The position numbers were made by a program, and so were the translations under genes. The notes beneath the pieces are model-generated. The model made no database searches. It was not told the DNA's origin and saw nothing but the letters and a program-made list of their open reading frames with translations. This document shows positions 26,528 to 35,399 of a stretch of DNA of 42,694 nucleotides, one piece after another. The stretch lies in contig NZ_BLTG01000003.1 in the NCBI RefSeq assembly GCF_017312405.1, positions 1-42,694 on the forward strand, given 5' to 3'. Every line of letters begins with the position of its first letter. Position 1 is the stretch's first letter. The DNA comes from Mycobacterium sp. PO1 (GTDB lineage Bacteria > Actinomycetota > Actinomycetes > Mycobacteriales > Mycobacteriaceae).

Positions 26528-28717
26528 TCACCGCAGCAGGGGATCTCGGGGCAGACCCAGGATCCGTTCGGCGATCGTGTTGCGGGTGATCTCCGAGGTG
26601 CCCCCGGCGATCGTCATGGCACGATTGCCCAGATAGCTCAGCGTCAACTGCGGCGTCTGACCAGCAACGGCGGCGGTGCCGGCCAGCTCGAACGCCAGCT
26701 CGGTGAGCCGCTGTCCGGACTCGGCGACCAGCAGCTTCGTCACGTTGCCTTCCGGACCCGGTTCGGCGCCGGCGATCGCGCGGGTGGCGCGGCGCAAGTT
26801 GAGCAGCCGCAGGGTGTGCATCTCGGCGATGACCTCACCGGCCTGTCGCACATACCGCGCGGCCGTCTCGGGCGCGCTGTCGAGCAACGTGATGAGGTGA
26901 TCGGGCGTGGTCCCGGTCGGCGCGCCCGATCCGCCGCCGATCGAGATGCGCTCGTTGCCCAGGGTCGCTCGGGCCACCAGCCAGCCCTTGTTGACGTCGC
27001 CGACGACATCGGAGTCGGGAACGAACACGTCGTCGAAGAACACCTCGTTGAAGTGGGAGTCCCCGGTGATGCCCCGCAGCGGGTTGACCGTGACCCCCTC
27101 GGCGCCCATGTCGATCGCCATCATCGTCACGCCGGCGTGCTTGGCGGCCTCGGGGTCGGTGCGGACGGTGGCCAGCCCCCACTGGCACAGGTGGGCGAGG
27201 CTGGTCCAAACCTTCTGGCCGGTGACGCGCCACCCGCCGTCCACTCGTTTCGCCGAGGTGCGCACCGCGGCAGCATCGGAGCCCGCACCGGGTTCGGAGA
27301 ACAACTGGCACCACATCACCTGGCCCCGCAGCACCGGCTCGACCCAGCGGTCACGCTGCTCCTCGGTGCCGGCCTGGGCGATGGTCAGCGCGACCCACCC
27401 GGTGATGCCCATGTCGGGGCGCTCGACTCCGGCGAACTCCTCCTCGATGACGAGCTGTTCGAGCACGGTGGCGCCCCGACCCCACGGCTGCGGCCAGTGC
27501 GGGACCAGATAGCCGGAGTCCACCAGGAAATCGCGCTGTCGTTCAGCGGGCAACGCGCGGACCCGGGTCGCGGCCTCCCGCGCCGCGGCTCGATGGTCCT
27601 CGGCTTCCGGGGGCAGCGTGAACGAGGCGCCGTGCGCCTGGCCGCTGCGCCGGCCCTCCACCACGTCGAGCAGCGGGTCGCCGCCGTCGGCCATCAATGC
27701 CGCGAGCGTGCGCGCCCGGCGCAGATACAGGTGTGCGTCGTGCTCCCAGGTGTAGCCGATGCCGCCGTGCAACTGGATGTTGTGCTGCGTGGTGGACACC
27801 TGCGCGCGGATCGCCAGCGCGGCGGCGACAGCAGCGGCGAACCAGGCGCTGTCGAGGTCGTCGGCGCGAGAGGCGTCCCACGTCGCGGCCGTGGCGACCT
27901 CGACGTCGACGAGCATGTTGGCGGCGTGGTGTTTGACCGCCTGGAACGTGCCGATGGTTCTGCCGAACTGTTCGCGAACCTTGGCATATTCGACCGCCAT
28001 CTGCAGCGCGGCCCACCCGACTCCCACCGCCTCGGCGGCGGTCAGGATGCGCCACACGGTCCTGGCGTCGCGTGCTGCCCCCCGCAGCACTCGATCCGGC
28101 GGCACGGCCACCCCACGCAGCGCCACCGAGCCCAGGCTGCGGGTGGTGTCCAGGGAATCCAGTGCGGTGACGGTGACACCGTCGGCGGCCACGTCGACGA
28201 CCAGCAGATCGTCGCCGGCGGTCAGGACCAGCAGGTCGGCGTCGGGCGCACCCAATACGGCGGGGTGCTCGCCGGTGGCGACGTGGTCGGCGCCCACGGA
28301 CACGGTTCCGGCCACGCCGAGGGCCGCTACGGTCTGACCGGCCACAAGTGGCGGGAGTAGTTCGACGGCAACGGATTCGGGGGCGCACCGGTCGAGCACC
28401 ACCGCTGCGCAGACGGTGGGAAGGAACGGTCCGGGTGTCAGGTGACGGCCCAGGCACTCCAGCACCACCGCCACCTCGCCGAGCCCGAAACCCGACCCGC
28501 CGTTGGCTTCGGCAACAGCGAGCCCGGTCCAGCCGAGTTCGCTTGCTGCCGACCAGATTTCGGCCGGATGGGTCGTGCCGCCGGTCAGCGTCGACCGCGC
28601 CTGCGCGAGGGCATCCAGCCGCGCCAACTGCCCCGAGGCGGCGTCGGCGAGGTCCTGGTGTTCTTCGGTGATGGCGAGCGCGGACGTTTCCGCAACGGTC
28701 GGCGAGGTTCTGGCCAC
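26528..28717 (-). CDS. Fused two-module acyl-CoA dehydrogenase (FadE6/FadE34-like)
   Basis: 729 residues, twice the normal length. The first module ends with IQLHGGIGYTWEHDAHLYLRRA. The second has CQLFSEPGAGSDAA, VTGQKVWTSLAH, FNEVFFDDVFVPDS and a final AGGTSEITRNTIAERILGLPRDP. In fused FadE proteins one module holds FAD and the active site while the other is structural; here the second half looks the more complete. GTG 28717 is preferred because GAGGG lies 7 nt upstream and the TTGAC-N4-GTCAA palindrome then stays outside the gene; a start at 28753 would swallow it. Bulky or branched acyl-CoAs (sterol side chains included) are the usual substrates of this group. It converges with the LuxR gene, 13 bp away. 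Confidence 0.9.
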   Translation of the reverse strand: MARTSPTVAETSALAITEEHQDLADAASGQLARLDALAQARSTLTGGTTHPAEIWSAASELGWTGLAVAEANGGSGFGLGEVAVVLECLGRHLTPGPFLPTVCAAVVLDRCAPESVAVELLPPLVAGQTVAALGVAGTVSVGADHVATGEHPAVLGAPDADLLVLTAGDDLLVVDVAADGVTVTALDSLDTTRSLGSVALRGVAVPPDRVLRGAARDARTVWRILTAAEAVGVGWAALQMAVEYAKVREQFGRTIGTFQAVKHHAANMLVDVEVATAATWDASRADDLDSAWFAAAVAAALAIRAQVSTTQHNIQLHGGIGYTWEHDAHLYLRRARTLAALMADGGDPLLDVVEGRRSGQAHGASFTLPPEAEDHRAAAREAATRVRALPAERQRDFLVDSGYLVPHWPQPWGRGATVLEQLVIEEEFAGVERPDMGITGWVALTIAQAGTEEQRDRWVEPVLRGQVMWCQLFSEPGAGSDAAAVRTSAKRVDGGWRVTGQKVWTSLAHLCQWGLATVRTDPEAAKHAGVTMMAIDMGAEGVTVNPLRGITGDSHFNEVFFDDVFVPDSDVVGDVNKGWLVARATLGNERISIGGGSGAPTGTTPDHLITLLDSAPETAARYVRQAGEVIAEMHTLRLLNLRRATRAIAGAEPGPEGNVTKLLVAESGQRLTELAFELAGTAAVAGQTPQLTLSYLGNRAMTIAGGTSEITRNTIAERILGLPRDPLLR

Positions 28718-28739
28718 GATGACACCCTCTTCGGTGAAG

Positions 28740-28753
28740 TTGACAGTCGTCAA
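28740..28753. promoter_or_regulatory. TTGAC-N4-GTCAA operator-like palindrome upstream of the fused fadE
   Basis: TTGACAGTCGTCAA, extended by one pair to GTTGAC/GTCAAC, lies about 22 bp above the chosen start. The half-sites and spacing are the same as in the fadD4 operator, suggesting one shared regulator. Confidence 0.6.
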
Positions 28754-28822
28754 CCGACGCTATCGCGCAGGTCTCGACATCGACCGAGGTGTGACCCACA
28801 TCACCGAAAAGTAACGTCCTAA

Positions 28823-28856
28823 AAACAGTAGACAACTTGGGCCGGATTGTCTGTTT
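28823..28856. promoter_or_regulatory. Imperfect inverted repeat upstream of the lipC-like gene
   Basis: AAACAG and GACAA on the left are mirrored by TTGTC and CTGTTT on the right, offset by two bases on one side. It lies 31-64 bp before the start and overlaps the expected -35 area. Confidence 0.4.
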
Positions 28857-28874
28857 GGTATCCGGGCTAGGGGG

Positions 28875-28880
28875 TACGCT
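28875..28880 (+). promoter_or_regulatory. Probable -10 of the lipC-like gene (leaderless)
   Basis: TACGCT matches TANNNT and ends 6 nt before the ATG at 28887; no ribosome binding site is present. Confidence 0.5.
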
Positions 28881-28886
28881 CGCGCA

Positions 28887-30107
28887 ATGACGGAACGCCC
28901 CGCCACCCGGTATCCCGGACCTACGCTGACTACCCGTTTGCACTGGTTGTTGAACGCGGGTCCGTCCGATTACATGCTGGCGTTGAGCGTGGCGTCCGCG
29001 TCGCTGCCGGTCATCGGCAAACACCTCGAGCCGCTCGGCGCGCTGACGGCGGCGGGAGTGTGGGGAGCCAGGCACGCCCCCGATTTCGTCGGATCGCTGG
29101 CCAAGTCCCTGGTGGCGCCCAACGACGCAGAGAAGAAGCAGCAGGAACGGGACTGCACCAACGCCGTGACCCAAGCCGCACTGCGCGGGTTGGTGTCCGC
29201 CAAGGACCTGGACATCGACTGGCCGCTGCCGGAACGTACGCCGCCGGTGTGGCGAATGCGCGATCACCGCCGTCACGTGCACAAGACCTCGGTGCGCTAC
29301 GGGCCGCGGCCGAGCCAGTTGCTCGACGTGTGGCGCCGCGACGACCTGCCCGCCGATGCTCCGGTGCTCATCTTCGTGCCGGGTGGGGCATGGGTACACG
29401 GAAGCCGCATGTTGCAGGGGTACGCCCTGATGTCCCATCTGGCGCAGATGGGCTGGGTGTGTCTGTCCATCGACTACCGCGTGGCGCCCCACAATCCGTG
29501 GCCGGCGCACATCACCGACGTGAAGCAGGCGATTGCCTGGGCTCGCGCGAACGTCGACAAATACGGCGGTGACCGCAACTTCGTCGCCATCTCCGGGACC
29601 TCCGCCGGGGGGCACCTGGCCGCGCTGGCCGGGTTGACCGCCAACGATCCGGACATGCAGGGCGAACTGCCGGAGGGCTCGGACACCTCGGTGGACGCTG
29701 TCATCGGGATCTACGGACGCTACGACTGGGAAGACAAGTCCACCGTGGAGCGGGTGCGCTTCATGGACTTCCTGGAGCGGGTCGTCGTGAAGCGCAAGTT
29801 CGACAAACATCCCGACGTATTCCGCAAGGCCTCGCCGATGGCCAGGATCCACCCGGAGGCTCCGCCGTTCCTGGTGGTGCACGGGACCGGCGACAGCGTC
29901 ATCCCCGTGGCGCAAGCCCGCGGCTTCGTCGAGCGGCTCAAAGAGGTGTCCCGCTCGGTCGTCGGCTACGTCGAGCTACCCGGTGCCGGACACGGCTTCG
30001 ACATGACCGACGGAGCACGCACCGGGGCGGCCTCGACCGCAATCGGATTGTTCCTCAACCATATTCACCGAAACAGAAGTCTTCTCGGAGCCAAAGAGGT
30101 TATATAG
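28887..30107 (+). CDS. lipC: Alpha/beta-hydrolase carboxylesterase/lipase LipC-like
   Basis: 406 residues. The oxyanion-hole motif VPGGAWVHG is near residue 165, the nucleophile Ser239 is in SGTSAGG, the acid is Asp336 in HGTGDSVIP, and the His is 369 in PGAGHGFD, so the triad is complete. The first 120 residues are a helical cap with a hydrophobic stretch (residues 28-60) but no clear signal peptide. It resembles LipC (Rv0220), reported as a surface-associated esterase in M. tuberculosis. The wax ester/TAG synthase starts 23 bp downstream, so lipid hydrolysis and synthesis genes are cotranscribed. It is a paralogue of the minus-strand lipase at 31672-32916. Confidence 0.92.
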   Translation: MTERPATRYPGPTLTTRLHWLLNAGPSDYMLALSVASASLPVIGKHLEPLGALTAAGVWGARHAPDFVGSLAKSLVAPNDAEKKQQERDCTNAVTQAALRGLVSAKDLDIDWPLPERTPPVWRMRDHRRHVHKTSVRYGPRPSQLLDVWRRDDLPADAPVLIFVPGGAWVHGSRMLQGYALMSHLAQMGWVCLSIDYRVAPHNPWPAHITDVKQAIAWARANVDKYGGDRNFVAISGTSAGGHLAALAGLTANDPDMQGELPEGSDTSVDAVIGIYGRYDWEDKSTVERVRFMDFLERVVVKRKFDKHPDVFRKASPMARIHPEAPPFLVVHGTGDSVIPVAQARGFVERLKEVSRSVVGYVELPGAGHGFDMTDGARTGAASTAIGLFLNHIHRNRSLLGAKEVI

Positions 30108-30130
30108 GACGCCTCCAGGAAGGTGTCGCG

Positions 30131-31549
30131 GTGAAAAGGCTTCGCGGGTGGGACGCTGTGCTGTTGTACAGCGAAACCCCGAACGTGCACATGCACACGC
30201 TGAAATTGGCGGTGATCGAACTCGACGGCCTGGGCGGGGCCAGTTTCGGGGTCGAGGAACTACGGCAGGTCATCCACAGCCGGCTCTACAAGCTCGACCC
30301 GTTCCGCTACGAACTCATCGACATCCCACTGAAGTTCCATCACCCGATGTGGCGGGAGAACGCCGAAGTCGACCTCGAATACCACGTCCGCTCGTGCCGG
30401 GTGGAAGCCCCGGGCGGGCGCCGCGAACTCGACGAGGCGGTCGGCCGACTGGCCAGCACCCCGCTGGACCGAAGCCGGCCGCTCTGGGAGATGTATCTGA
30501 TCGAGGGCCTCGCGGGCGGCCGGATCGCGGTCCTGGGCAAAATCCATCACGCCCTCGCCGACGGCGTTGCGTCGGCCAATCTGCTGGCCCGCGGGATGGA
30601 CATGCAGGACGGCCTCGGCGCCGACCGGGACTCCTACGCCACCGACCCCGCGCCCACGTCAGGTGAGTTGGTGCGCACCGCATTCGCCGACCACCTGCGC
30701 CAGATCGCCAAGTTACCCGGCGTGATGCGCTACACCGCCGACGGAATGCGCAGGGTACGGCAGAGCCCGCACAAGCTCTCGCCGGAGCTGACCCGGCCGT
30801 TCACCCCGCCACCGACCTTCATGAACCACATGCTCGACTCGACCAGGCGGTTCGCCACGACCACGTTGTCCCTCGACGACGTCAAGCAGACCGGCAAGCA
30901 CCTCGGCGTCACGATCAACGACATGGTGTTGTCCATCTCGGCCGGGGCGCTGCGCACCATGCTGCTGCGCTACGACAACCGCGCCGACCACCCGCTGCTG
31001 GCGTCGGTGCCGGTGAGTTTCGACTTCTCGCCCGACCGGATCTCCGGCAACTTCTTCACCGGAGTGCTGGTCAGCCTGCCGGTCGACGTCGAAGACCCGC
31101 TGGAGCGGGTGAAGGTTGCGCACGACTCGGCCGTCGCGGGCAAGGAGAGCAACACCCTGCTGGGGCCCGAACTGGTCAGCCGGTGGTCGTCGTACCTGCC
31201 GCCCGCCCCCGCCGAGGCGATGTTCCGCTGGTTGTCGAACAAAGACGGCCAGAACAAGGTGATGAACCTGCCCATCTCGAACGTGCCCGGCCCCCGCACC
31301 CGGGCGCGGGTCGGCGGGGCGCTGGTGACCGAGATCTACTCGGTCGGGCCGCTGACCGCGGGCAGCGGAATCAACATCACGGTGTGGAGCTACGTCGACC
31401 AGATCAACATCTCGGTGCTCACCGACGGCAAGACGTTGAAAGACCCTCACGAGCTCACCGACGCGCTGAGGGAGGCTTTCATCGAGATCCGGCGTGCAGC
31501 TGGGCTTTCCGAGAAGCTCACCGTCGTCGAAACCGCGATGCCCGTTTAG
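30131..31549 (+). CDS. Wax ester synthase/diacylglycerol acyltransferase (WS/DGAT)
   Basis: 472 residues, normal for the family. It transfers an acyl group from acyl-CoA to diacylglycerol or a fatty alcohol at the inner membrane or lipid-droplet surface. The catalytic HHxxxDG motif is KIHHALADG with His139, His140 and Asp144. PLDRSRPLWEMYLIEGL upstream and the C-terminal NLPISNVPGP and INITVWSYVDQINIS strands are family signatures. The start is GTG 30131 with AGGAAGG 6-7 nt upstream. Both Rv0221 and Rv1425 of M. tuberculosis are candidate orthologues; the flanking genes point one way upstream (lipC) and the other downstream (lipO block). Its TAG stop begins a 25-bp repeat array. Confidence 0.95.
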   Translation: MKRLRGWDAVLLYSETPNVHMHTLKLAVIELDGLGGASFGVEELRQVIHSRLYKLDPFRYELIDIPLKFHHPMWRENAEVDLEYHVRSCRVEAPGGRRELDEAVGRLASTPLDRSRPLWEMYLIEGLAGGRIAVLGKIHHALADGVASANLLARGMDMQDGLGADRDSYATDPAPTSGELVRTAFADHLRQIAKLPGVMRYTADGMRRVRQSPHKLSPELTRPFTPPPTFMNHMLDSTRRFATTTLSLDDVKQTGKHLGVTINDMVLSISAGALRTMLLRYDNRADHPLLASVPVSFDFSPDRISGNFFTGVLVSLPVDVEDPLERVKVAHDSAVAGKESNTLLGPELVSRWSSYLPPAPAEAMFRWLSNKDGQNKVMNLPISNVPGPRTRARVGGALVTEIYSVGPLTAGSGINITVWSYVDQINISVLTDGKTLKDPHELTDALREAFIEIRRAAGLSEKLTVVETAMPV

Positions 31550-31700
31550 TCGGCTCCTCGCAGTGTTTGTTCAGTCGGCTCGCCGACGTGTTTGTTCAGT
31601 CGGCTCGCCACGGTGTCTGTTCAGTCGGCTCGCCGACGGTGTCTGTTCAGTCGGCTCGCCACGGTGTCCGTTCAGTCGGCTCGCCGACGTGTCGTGGCCG
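31548..31700. repeat. Six-copy 25/26-bp tandem repeat between convergent genes
   Basis: AGTCGGCT begins copies at 31548, 31573, 31598, 31623, 31649 and 31674. The consensus is AGTCGGCTCGCCGACGGTGT plus CTGTTC; alternate copies have GACG or ACGG. GTCGGCTCGCCGAC inside full copies is self-complementary. The first copy overlaps the WS/DGAT stop codon and the last the stop of the opposing lipase, so the array fills the whole intergenic space and may also end transcription from both sides. Confidence 0.9.
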
Positions 31701-32916
31701 CCACCCACGACAGGAACTCCTCCACTGCCTGCGCGGTGTAATGCGCCCGCGGTGAGCCGTAATAGAAGTCGAACGCGTGCTGGGCATGCGGGATCTCCGC
31801 GTACACCACCGGAGCCGTCGAGACATCGCGCAACGCGTCGGCGAACTCGCGACCTTCCTGCACGGGGATGATCGAGTCGTCCTGACCGTGCAGGATGAAG
31901 AACGGCGGCGCATCGGCGCGGACCCGGTACAACGGCGAGGCGTCGACGTAGACCTGACGGTGCCGCACGATCGGTGTCTTGGTCACGAACTTCTGCAGGA
32001 ACGCGATGAACTCCTTGCGGCCACTGCCGCGCGCAGACACCCAGTCGTAGCGACCGTAGATCGGCACTGCCGCGACCACCGACGTGTCGGCATCCTCGAA
32101 ACCCGGTTGGAACTGCGGGTCATCGGCGGTCAAAGCCACCAGAGAGGACAGATGACCGCCGGCCGAGCCGCCGGTGATCGCGACGAAGTCGGGGTCGCCG
32201 CCGTACTCGCCGATGCGCTCCTTGATCCAGGCCAGGGCACGTTTGACGTCGACGATGTGATCGGGCCAGGTGTGTCGCGGGCTGACCCGGTAGTCGATCG
32301 ACACACACACCCAGCCGTGGTCGGCGAGATGGCTGAGTAGCGGGTACGCCTGCGGACGGCGCATGCCGATCGACCAGGCGCCGCCCGGAACCTGCAGCAG
32401 CACAGGAGCTTTGCCGTCCCGCGGCAGGTCAGCACGCCGCCAGATGTCGGCCATGTTCACCGCGCCGTGCGGGCCGTACTGCACCGTGTCGAGTTTGGTC
32501 ACGTAACGCCGGCGGATCACGTCATTGGGTGGAACCCCGATTCGGCGGCGCCGCCGGTCCGACTGGGCCTTCTCCGAGATGGCCTGGTAGTCGGCGCCGA
32601 GCGCCGCCCGCAGCGGATCCTCGAAATACGGTTGCGACGCCACGTTGCGGCGGTGGATCAGCCACAGCAGTGCCCAGGCGACGGCGGTGAGAAGCAACGC
32701 GATTCGACCGCGCACACCCCGGAAGTCACCACGCAGTCCTCGCCGGGCCGCGTCGAGCATCGAGCCGACCATGTAGAGCGGCGACATCTCCGATGTCGGC
32801 CAGCCGAACGCGAACACCGGGATGGTCACATACCCTTCGCGACCCAGCGGCCGCAGACCGTTGGCGGCGTTGAGCAACTCCGCGGCGGCGCGCAGCAGAG
32901 GTCGGCGCTTAGGCAT
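31672..32916 (-). CDS. lipO: Alpha/beta-hydrolase carboxylesterase/lipase (LipO-like)
   Basis: 414 residues. A membrane segment lies at about residues 71-88 (IALLLTAVAWALLWLI). The catalytic parts are VPGGAWSIG (oxyanion), Ser251 in TGGSAGG, Asp347 in HGQDDSIIP and His380 in PHAQHAFD. It is a clear relative of the lipC-like gene but with an N-terminal anchor, so it probably acts at the membrane. The ATG overlaps the end of the fadD12-like gene by 8 nt. It is last in an operon acyltransferase-fadD-lipase that I recall as Rv1428c-Rv1427c-Rv1426c. The last codons lie within the 25-bp repeat unit; ending RRRAD. Confidence 0.9.
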   Translation of the reverse strand: MPKRRPLLRAAAELLNAANGLRPLGREGYVTIPVFAFGWPTSEMSPLYMVGSMLDAARRGLRGDFRGVRGRIALLLTAVAWALLWLIHRRNVASQPYFEDPLRAALGADYQAISEKAQSDRRRRRIGVPPNDVIRRRYVTKLDTVQYGPHGAVNMADIWRRADLPRDGKAPVLLQVPGGAWSIGMRRPQAYPLLSHLADHGWVCVSIDYRVSPRHTWPDHIVDVKRALAWIKERIGEYGGDPDFVAITGGSAGGHLSSLVALTADDPQFQPGFEDADTSVVAAVPIYGRYDWVSARGSGRKEFIAFLQKFVTKTPIVRHRQVYVDASPLYRVRADAPPFFILHGQDDSIIPVQEGREFADALRDVSTAPVVYAEIPHAQHAFDFYYGSPRAHYTAQAVEEFLSWVAATTRRRAD

Positions 32917-34543
32917 TCTTTGCCCGGTCCTGCAACTCCTTGCGGGAAATCTTTCCGGTGGTGCCGCGCGGCAACTCGTCGAGCACGGTGATCGCCCGGG
33001 GAACCTTGAAATTGGCTAGGTGCTCGCGGACGTGTTGCTTGAGGTCCTCGGGGTTGGCCGACGCACCGGGACGCAGCACCACGAACGCCTCGAGGCGCTG
33101 GCCGAACTTCTCGTCGTCCACACCCAGCACCGCGGCTTCGGCGACGTCGTCATGGGCGGCGAGCGTCTTCTCCACCTCGATCGGGTAGACGTTCTCACCG
33201 CCGGAGACGATCATCTCGTCGTCGCGGCCGACGACGAACAACCGGCCGGCGTCGTCGACGTAGCCGACGTCACCGGAGCACATGAAGCCGTCGTGGAATT
33301 CCTTGGTCTGTCCCGAGGTGTAGCCGTCGAACTGAGTGGAGTTGCGCACGTAGATGCTGCCGACCTCGCCGACCGGTAGTTCGTGCAGTTCGGCATCGAG
33401 GATGCGGATCTGCGTACCCTCGGCCGGTCTGCCCGCCGTGTCGGGCGCCGCGCGCAGGTCGCGCGGTGTGGCCGTCGCGATCATGCCGGCCTCGGTGGCG
33501 TTGTAGTTGTTGTAGATCACGTCGCCGAAGCGGTCCATGAACGCGATGACCACGTCGGGACGCATGCGCGATCCCGAAGCCGCGGCGAACCGCAGCGAGC
33601 GGCCGCTGTAGCGGTCGAGCACCTCGGCGGGCAGCTCCATGATGCGGTCGAACATGACCGGGACGACGCACAGCCCGGTAGCCCGGTGCCTATCGATCAA
33701 CTCCAGCGTCGCCTCGGGATCGAACTTGCGCCGGGTGATGATGGTGCAGGACATGGACGCCGCGAACGCCAGCTGAGAGAACCCCCACGCATGGAACATC
33801 GGCGCCACGACCACGACCGGCTGCTCCGTTCGCCACGGCGTCCGATCGAGGATCGACTTGAGCACGGTGGGGTCGCCTCCGGAATGGCTGGCGCCCTTGG
33901 GGGTTCCGGTCGTGCCCGAGGTCAGCAGGATCACCCGGCCCTTGGCGGAGGCGCGCTGCGGTTCCCGGTCGCCGTGCTCGGCGATCAGGCGCTCGACCGT
34001 CGGGTAGCTCACCGGACCGTCGGTCCATGCGACGATCCGCGCGGTGTCCGGCCGTCCCGCCACCGCCCGGTCGACGACCTCGGTGAACTCCTCGTCGTAG
34101 ATGACCGCGACCGACTTGCCCTCCCCTTCGCGCTCGAGCACCTCGGCCATCGCCGGCCCGGCGAACGAGGTGTTGAGCAGCAGCACATCGGCGCCGATCC
34201 GATTCGCCGCGATCAGCGCGTCGACGAAGCCGCGGTGATTACGCGCCATGAGACCGATCACCTCGGGCTGCCCGCCGGGCAGGGCCTGCAGTGCGGCTGC
34301 CAGCGCGTCCGCGCGTCGGTCGATCTGGCGCCACGTCAGGATGCCGAGTTCGTCCACCAAACCGGCGCGGTCCGGGCAGCGCTGCGCGGCGGCGGCGAAA
34401 CCGGAAGTGATGGCCATGTTCTCGCGCTGCATCGCGGAGACGATCCGCAGGTACTTGTCCGGGCGCATCGGGGCGATCACGCCCGCCCGTGCCATCGTCG
34501 AGATCAGTCCCAGCGGTTTGGTCAGAGGATCGAGAATTCCCAT
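32909..34543 (-). CDS. fadD12: Fatty-acyl-CoA/AMP ligase FadD12-like
   Basis: 544 residues. The adenylate-forming loop LLTSGTTGTPKGAS is at about residues 206-219. NNYNATEAGMIA is the A5 region, VGRDDEMIVSGGENVYPIEVE the hinge, and TTGKISRKEL holds the catalytic Lys. The first 45 residues precede the AMP-binding domain and are partly hydrophobic. It starts 3 nt after the acyltransferase stop and overlaps the lipase gene by 8 nt, so the three are translated together: activation of a fatty acid, transfer of the acyl group, and ester hydrolysis. The KstR-type box ahead of the operon suggests sterol-linked control. The substrate is unknown. Confidence 0.92.
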   Translation of the reverse strand: MGILDPLTKPLGLISTMARAGVIAPMRPDKYLRIVSAMQRENMAITSGFAAAAQRCPDRAGLVDELGILTWRQIDRRADALAAALQALPGGQPEVIGLMARNHRGFVDALIAANRIGADVLLLNTSFAGPAMAEVLEREGEGKSVAVIYDEEFTEVVDRAVAGRPDTARIVAWTDGPVSYPTVERLIAEHGDREPQRASAKGRVILLTSGTTGTPKGASHSGGDPTVLKSILDRTPWRTEQPVVVVAPMFHAWGFSQLAFAASMSCTIITRRKFDPEATLELIDRHRATGLCVVPVMFDRIMELPAEVLDRYSGRSLRFAAASGSRMRPDVVIAFMDRFGDVIYNNYNATEAGMIATATPRDLRAAPDTAGRPAEGTQIRILDAELHELPVGEVGSIYVRNSTQFDGYTSGQTKEFHDGFMCSGDVGYVDDAGRLFVVGRDDEMIVSGGENVYPIEVEKTLAAHDDVAEAAVLGVDDEKFGQRLEAFVVLRPGASANPEDLKQHVREHLANFKVPRAITVLDELPRGTTGKISRKELQDRAKNA

Positions 34544-34546
34544 CGG

Positions 34547-35371
34547 TCAGCCCAGCACCGGAAGCCGGCGCTCGCTGGCCAGTTCGTCGAGCGCCCGTTG
34601 CATGACCCGCCGGACGTGGGCGTCGACTTCGTCGATGTCGGGGTCCTCGCCGAATTCGGCGGCCACGTCGATGGGCGGCAGCGTCTGCATCGTGATCTTG
34701 GTCGGCAGCGGCACGTTGACCGGCAGCACGACCGATAATCCGAACGGAAAACCGAACGACACCGGCAGGATCTTCGTCCGGAACGCGCGCGCGATGGGGC
34801 CGAGCGCCTTGGCGATTTCGGTGCCGCGGGTGAGAAACAGCTGACTCTCCTGGCCGCCGATCGACACGGTGGGCACGATCGGGACGCCGTTGTTGAGCGC
34901 GGCACGCACGTAGCCGGTGCGCCCGCTGAAGTCGATCTTGTTGGCGCTGAGCGTGGGCCGGTACACGTCGTAGTCACCGCCGGGGAAGACGACGACCACG
35001 CCGCCGGAGCGCAATGCCTCGTCGGCGTTCTCGTGGCTGGCCGGGATGAAGCCGGTCTTCTTGAAGAACGTCCCCGACGGCCCGACCATCAACATGTCAT
35101 GGGACAGCGTGTAGACCGGCCGGTCGTAGCCGAAATGGTCGTAGAAGCCACTGGCGAACACCGGCACATCCATGGCGAGCAGACCGCCCGAGTGGTTCGA
35201 CACCACCAACGCCCCGCCTGCGGGGAAGCTCTCCAGCCCCCGCACCTCGGCTCGGTGATAACCCTTGAGGAACGGCCGCAGCACGCCCATCACCCGTTCG
35301 GTGAGCGCCGGATCCCACTTGGTGATTTCAGATGGCGTGATCTCGGACGGCGTGATGTCGGTCGCGCTCAT
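34547..35371 (-). CDS. Lysophospholipid-acyltransferase-like protein (Rv1428c-like)
   Basis: 274 residues. VVSNHSGGLLAMD supplies the acceptor-site His60 and Asp68; the spacing is seven residues rather than the four of ordinary HX4D acyltransferases, as in the NHSGG subgroup. VVFPGGDYDVYRP is the second motif, followed by VPIVPTVSIGGQES. The extreme N-terminus contains a duplicated ITPSE pentapeptide. GGGAG lies 6 nt before the ATG. It is first in the acyltransferase-fadD-lipase operon and probably places an acyl chain, activated by the downstream ligase, on a glycerolipid at the inner membrane. A KstR-type box lies 29 bp upstream. Confidence 0.88.
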   Translation of the reverse strand: MSATDITPSEITPSEITKWDPALTERVMGVLRPFLKGYHRAEVRGLESFPAGGALVVSNHSGGLLAMDVPVFASGFYDHFGYDRPVYTLSHDMLMVGPSGTFFKKTGFIPASHENADEALRSGGVVVVFPGGDYDVYRPTLSANKIDFSGRTGYVRAALNNGVPIVPTVSIGGQESQLFLTRGTEIAKALGPIARAFRTKILPVSFGFPFGLSVVLPVNVPLPTKITMQTLPPIDVAAEFGEDPDIDEVDAHVRRVMQRALDELASERRLPVLG

Positions 35372-35399
35372 GGCGTGCTCCCTCGAGAAGACGTCAGAT

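Noticed and set aside
27543..29915. 790-codon minus-strand frame spanning lipC and part of fadE
   Set aside because: Crosses two real genes on both strands and has no coherent domain.
31548..31700. CRISPR array
   Set aside because: Copies are head-to-tail with no unique spacers and a 25-26 bp period.
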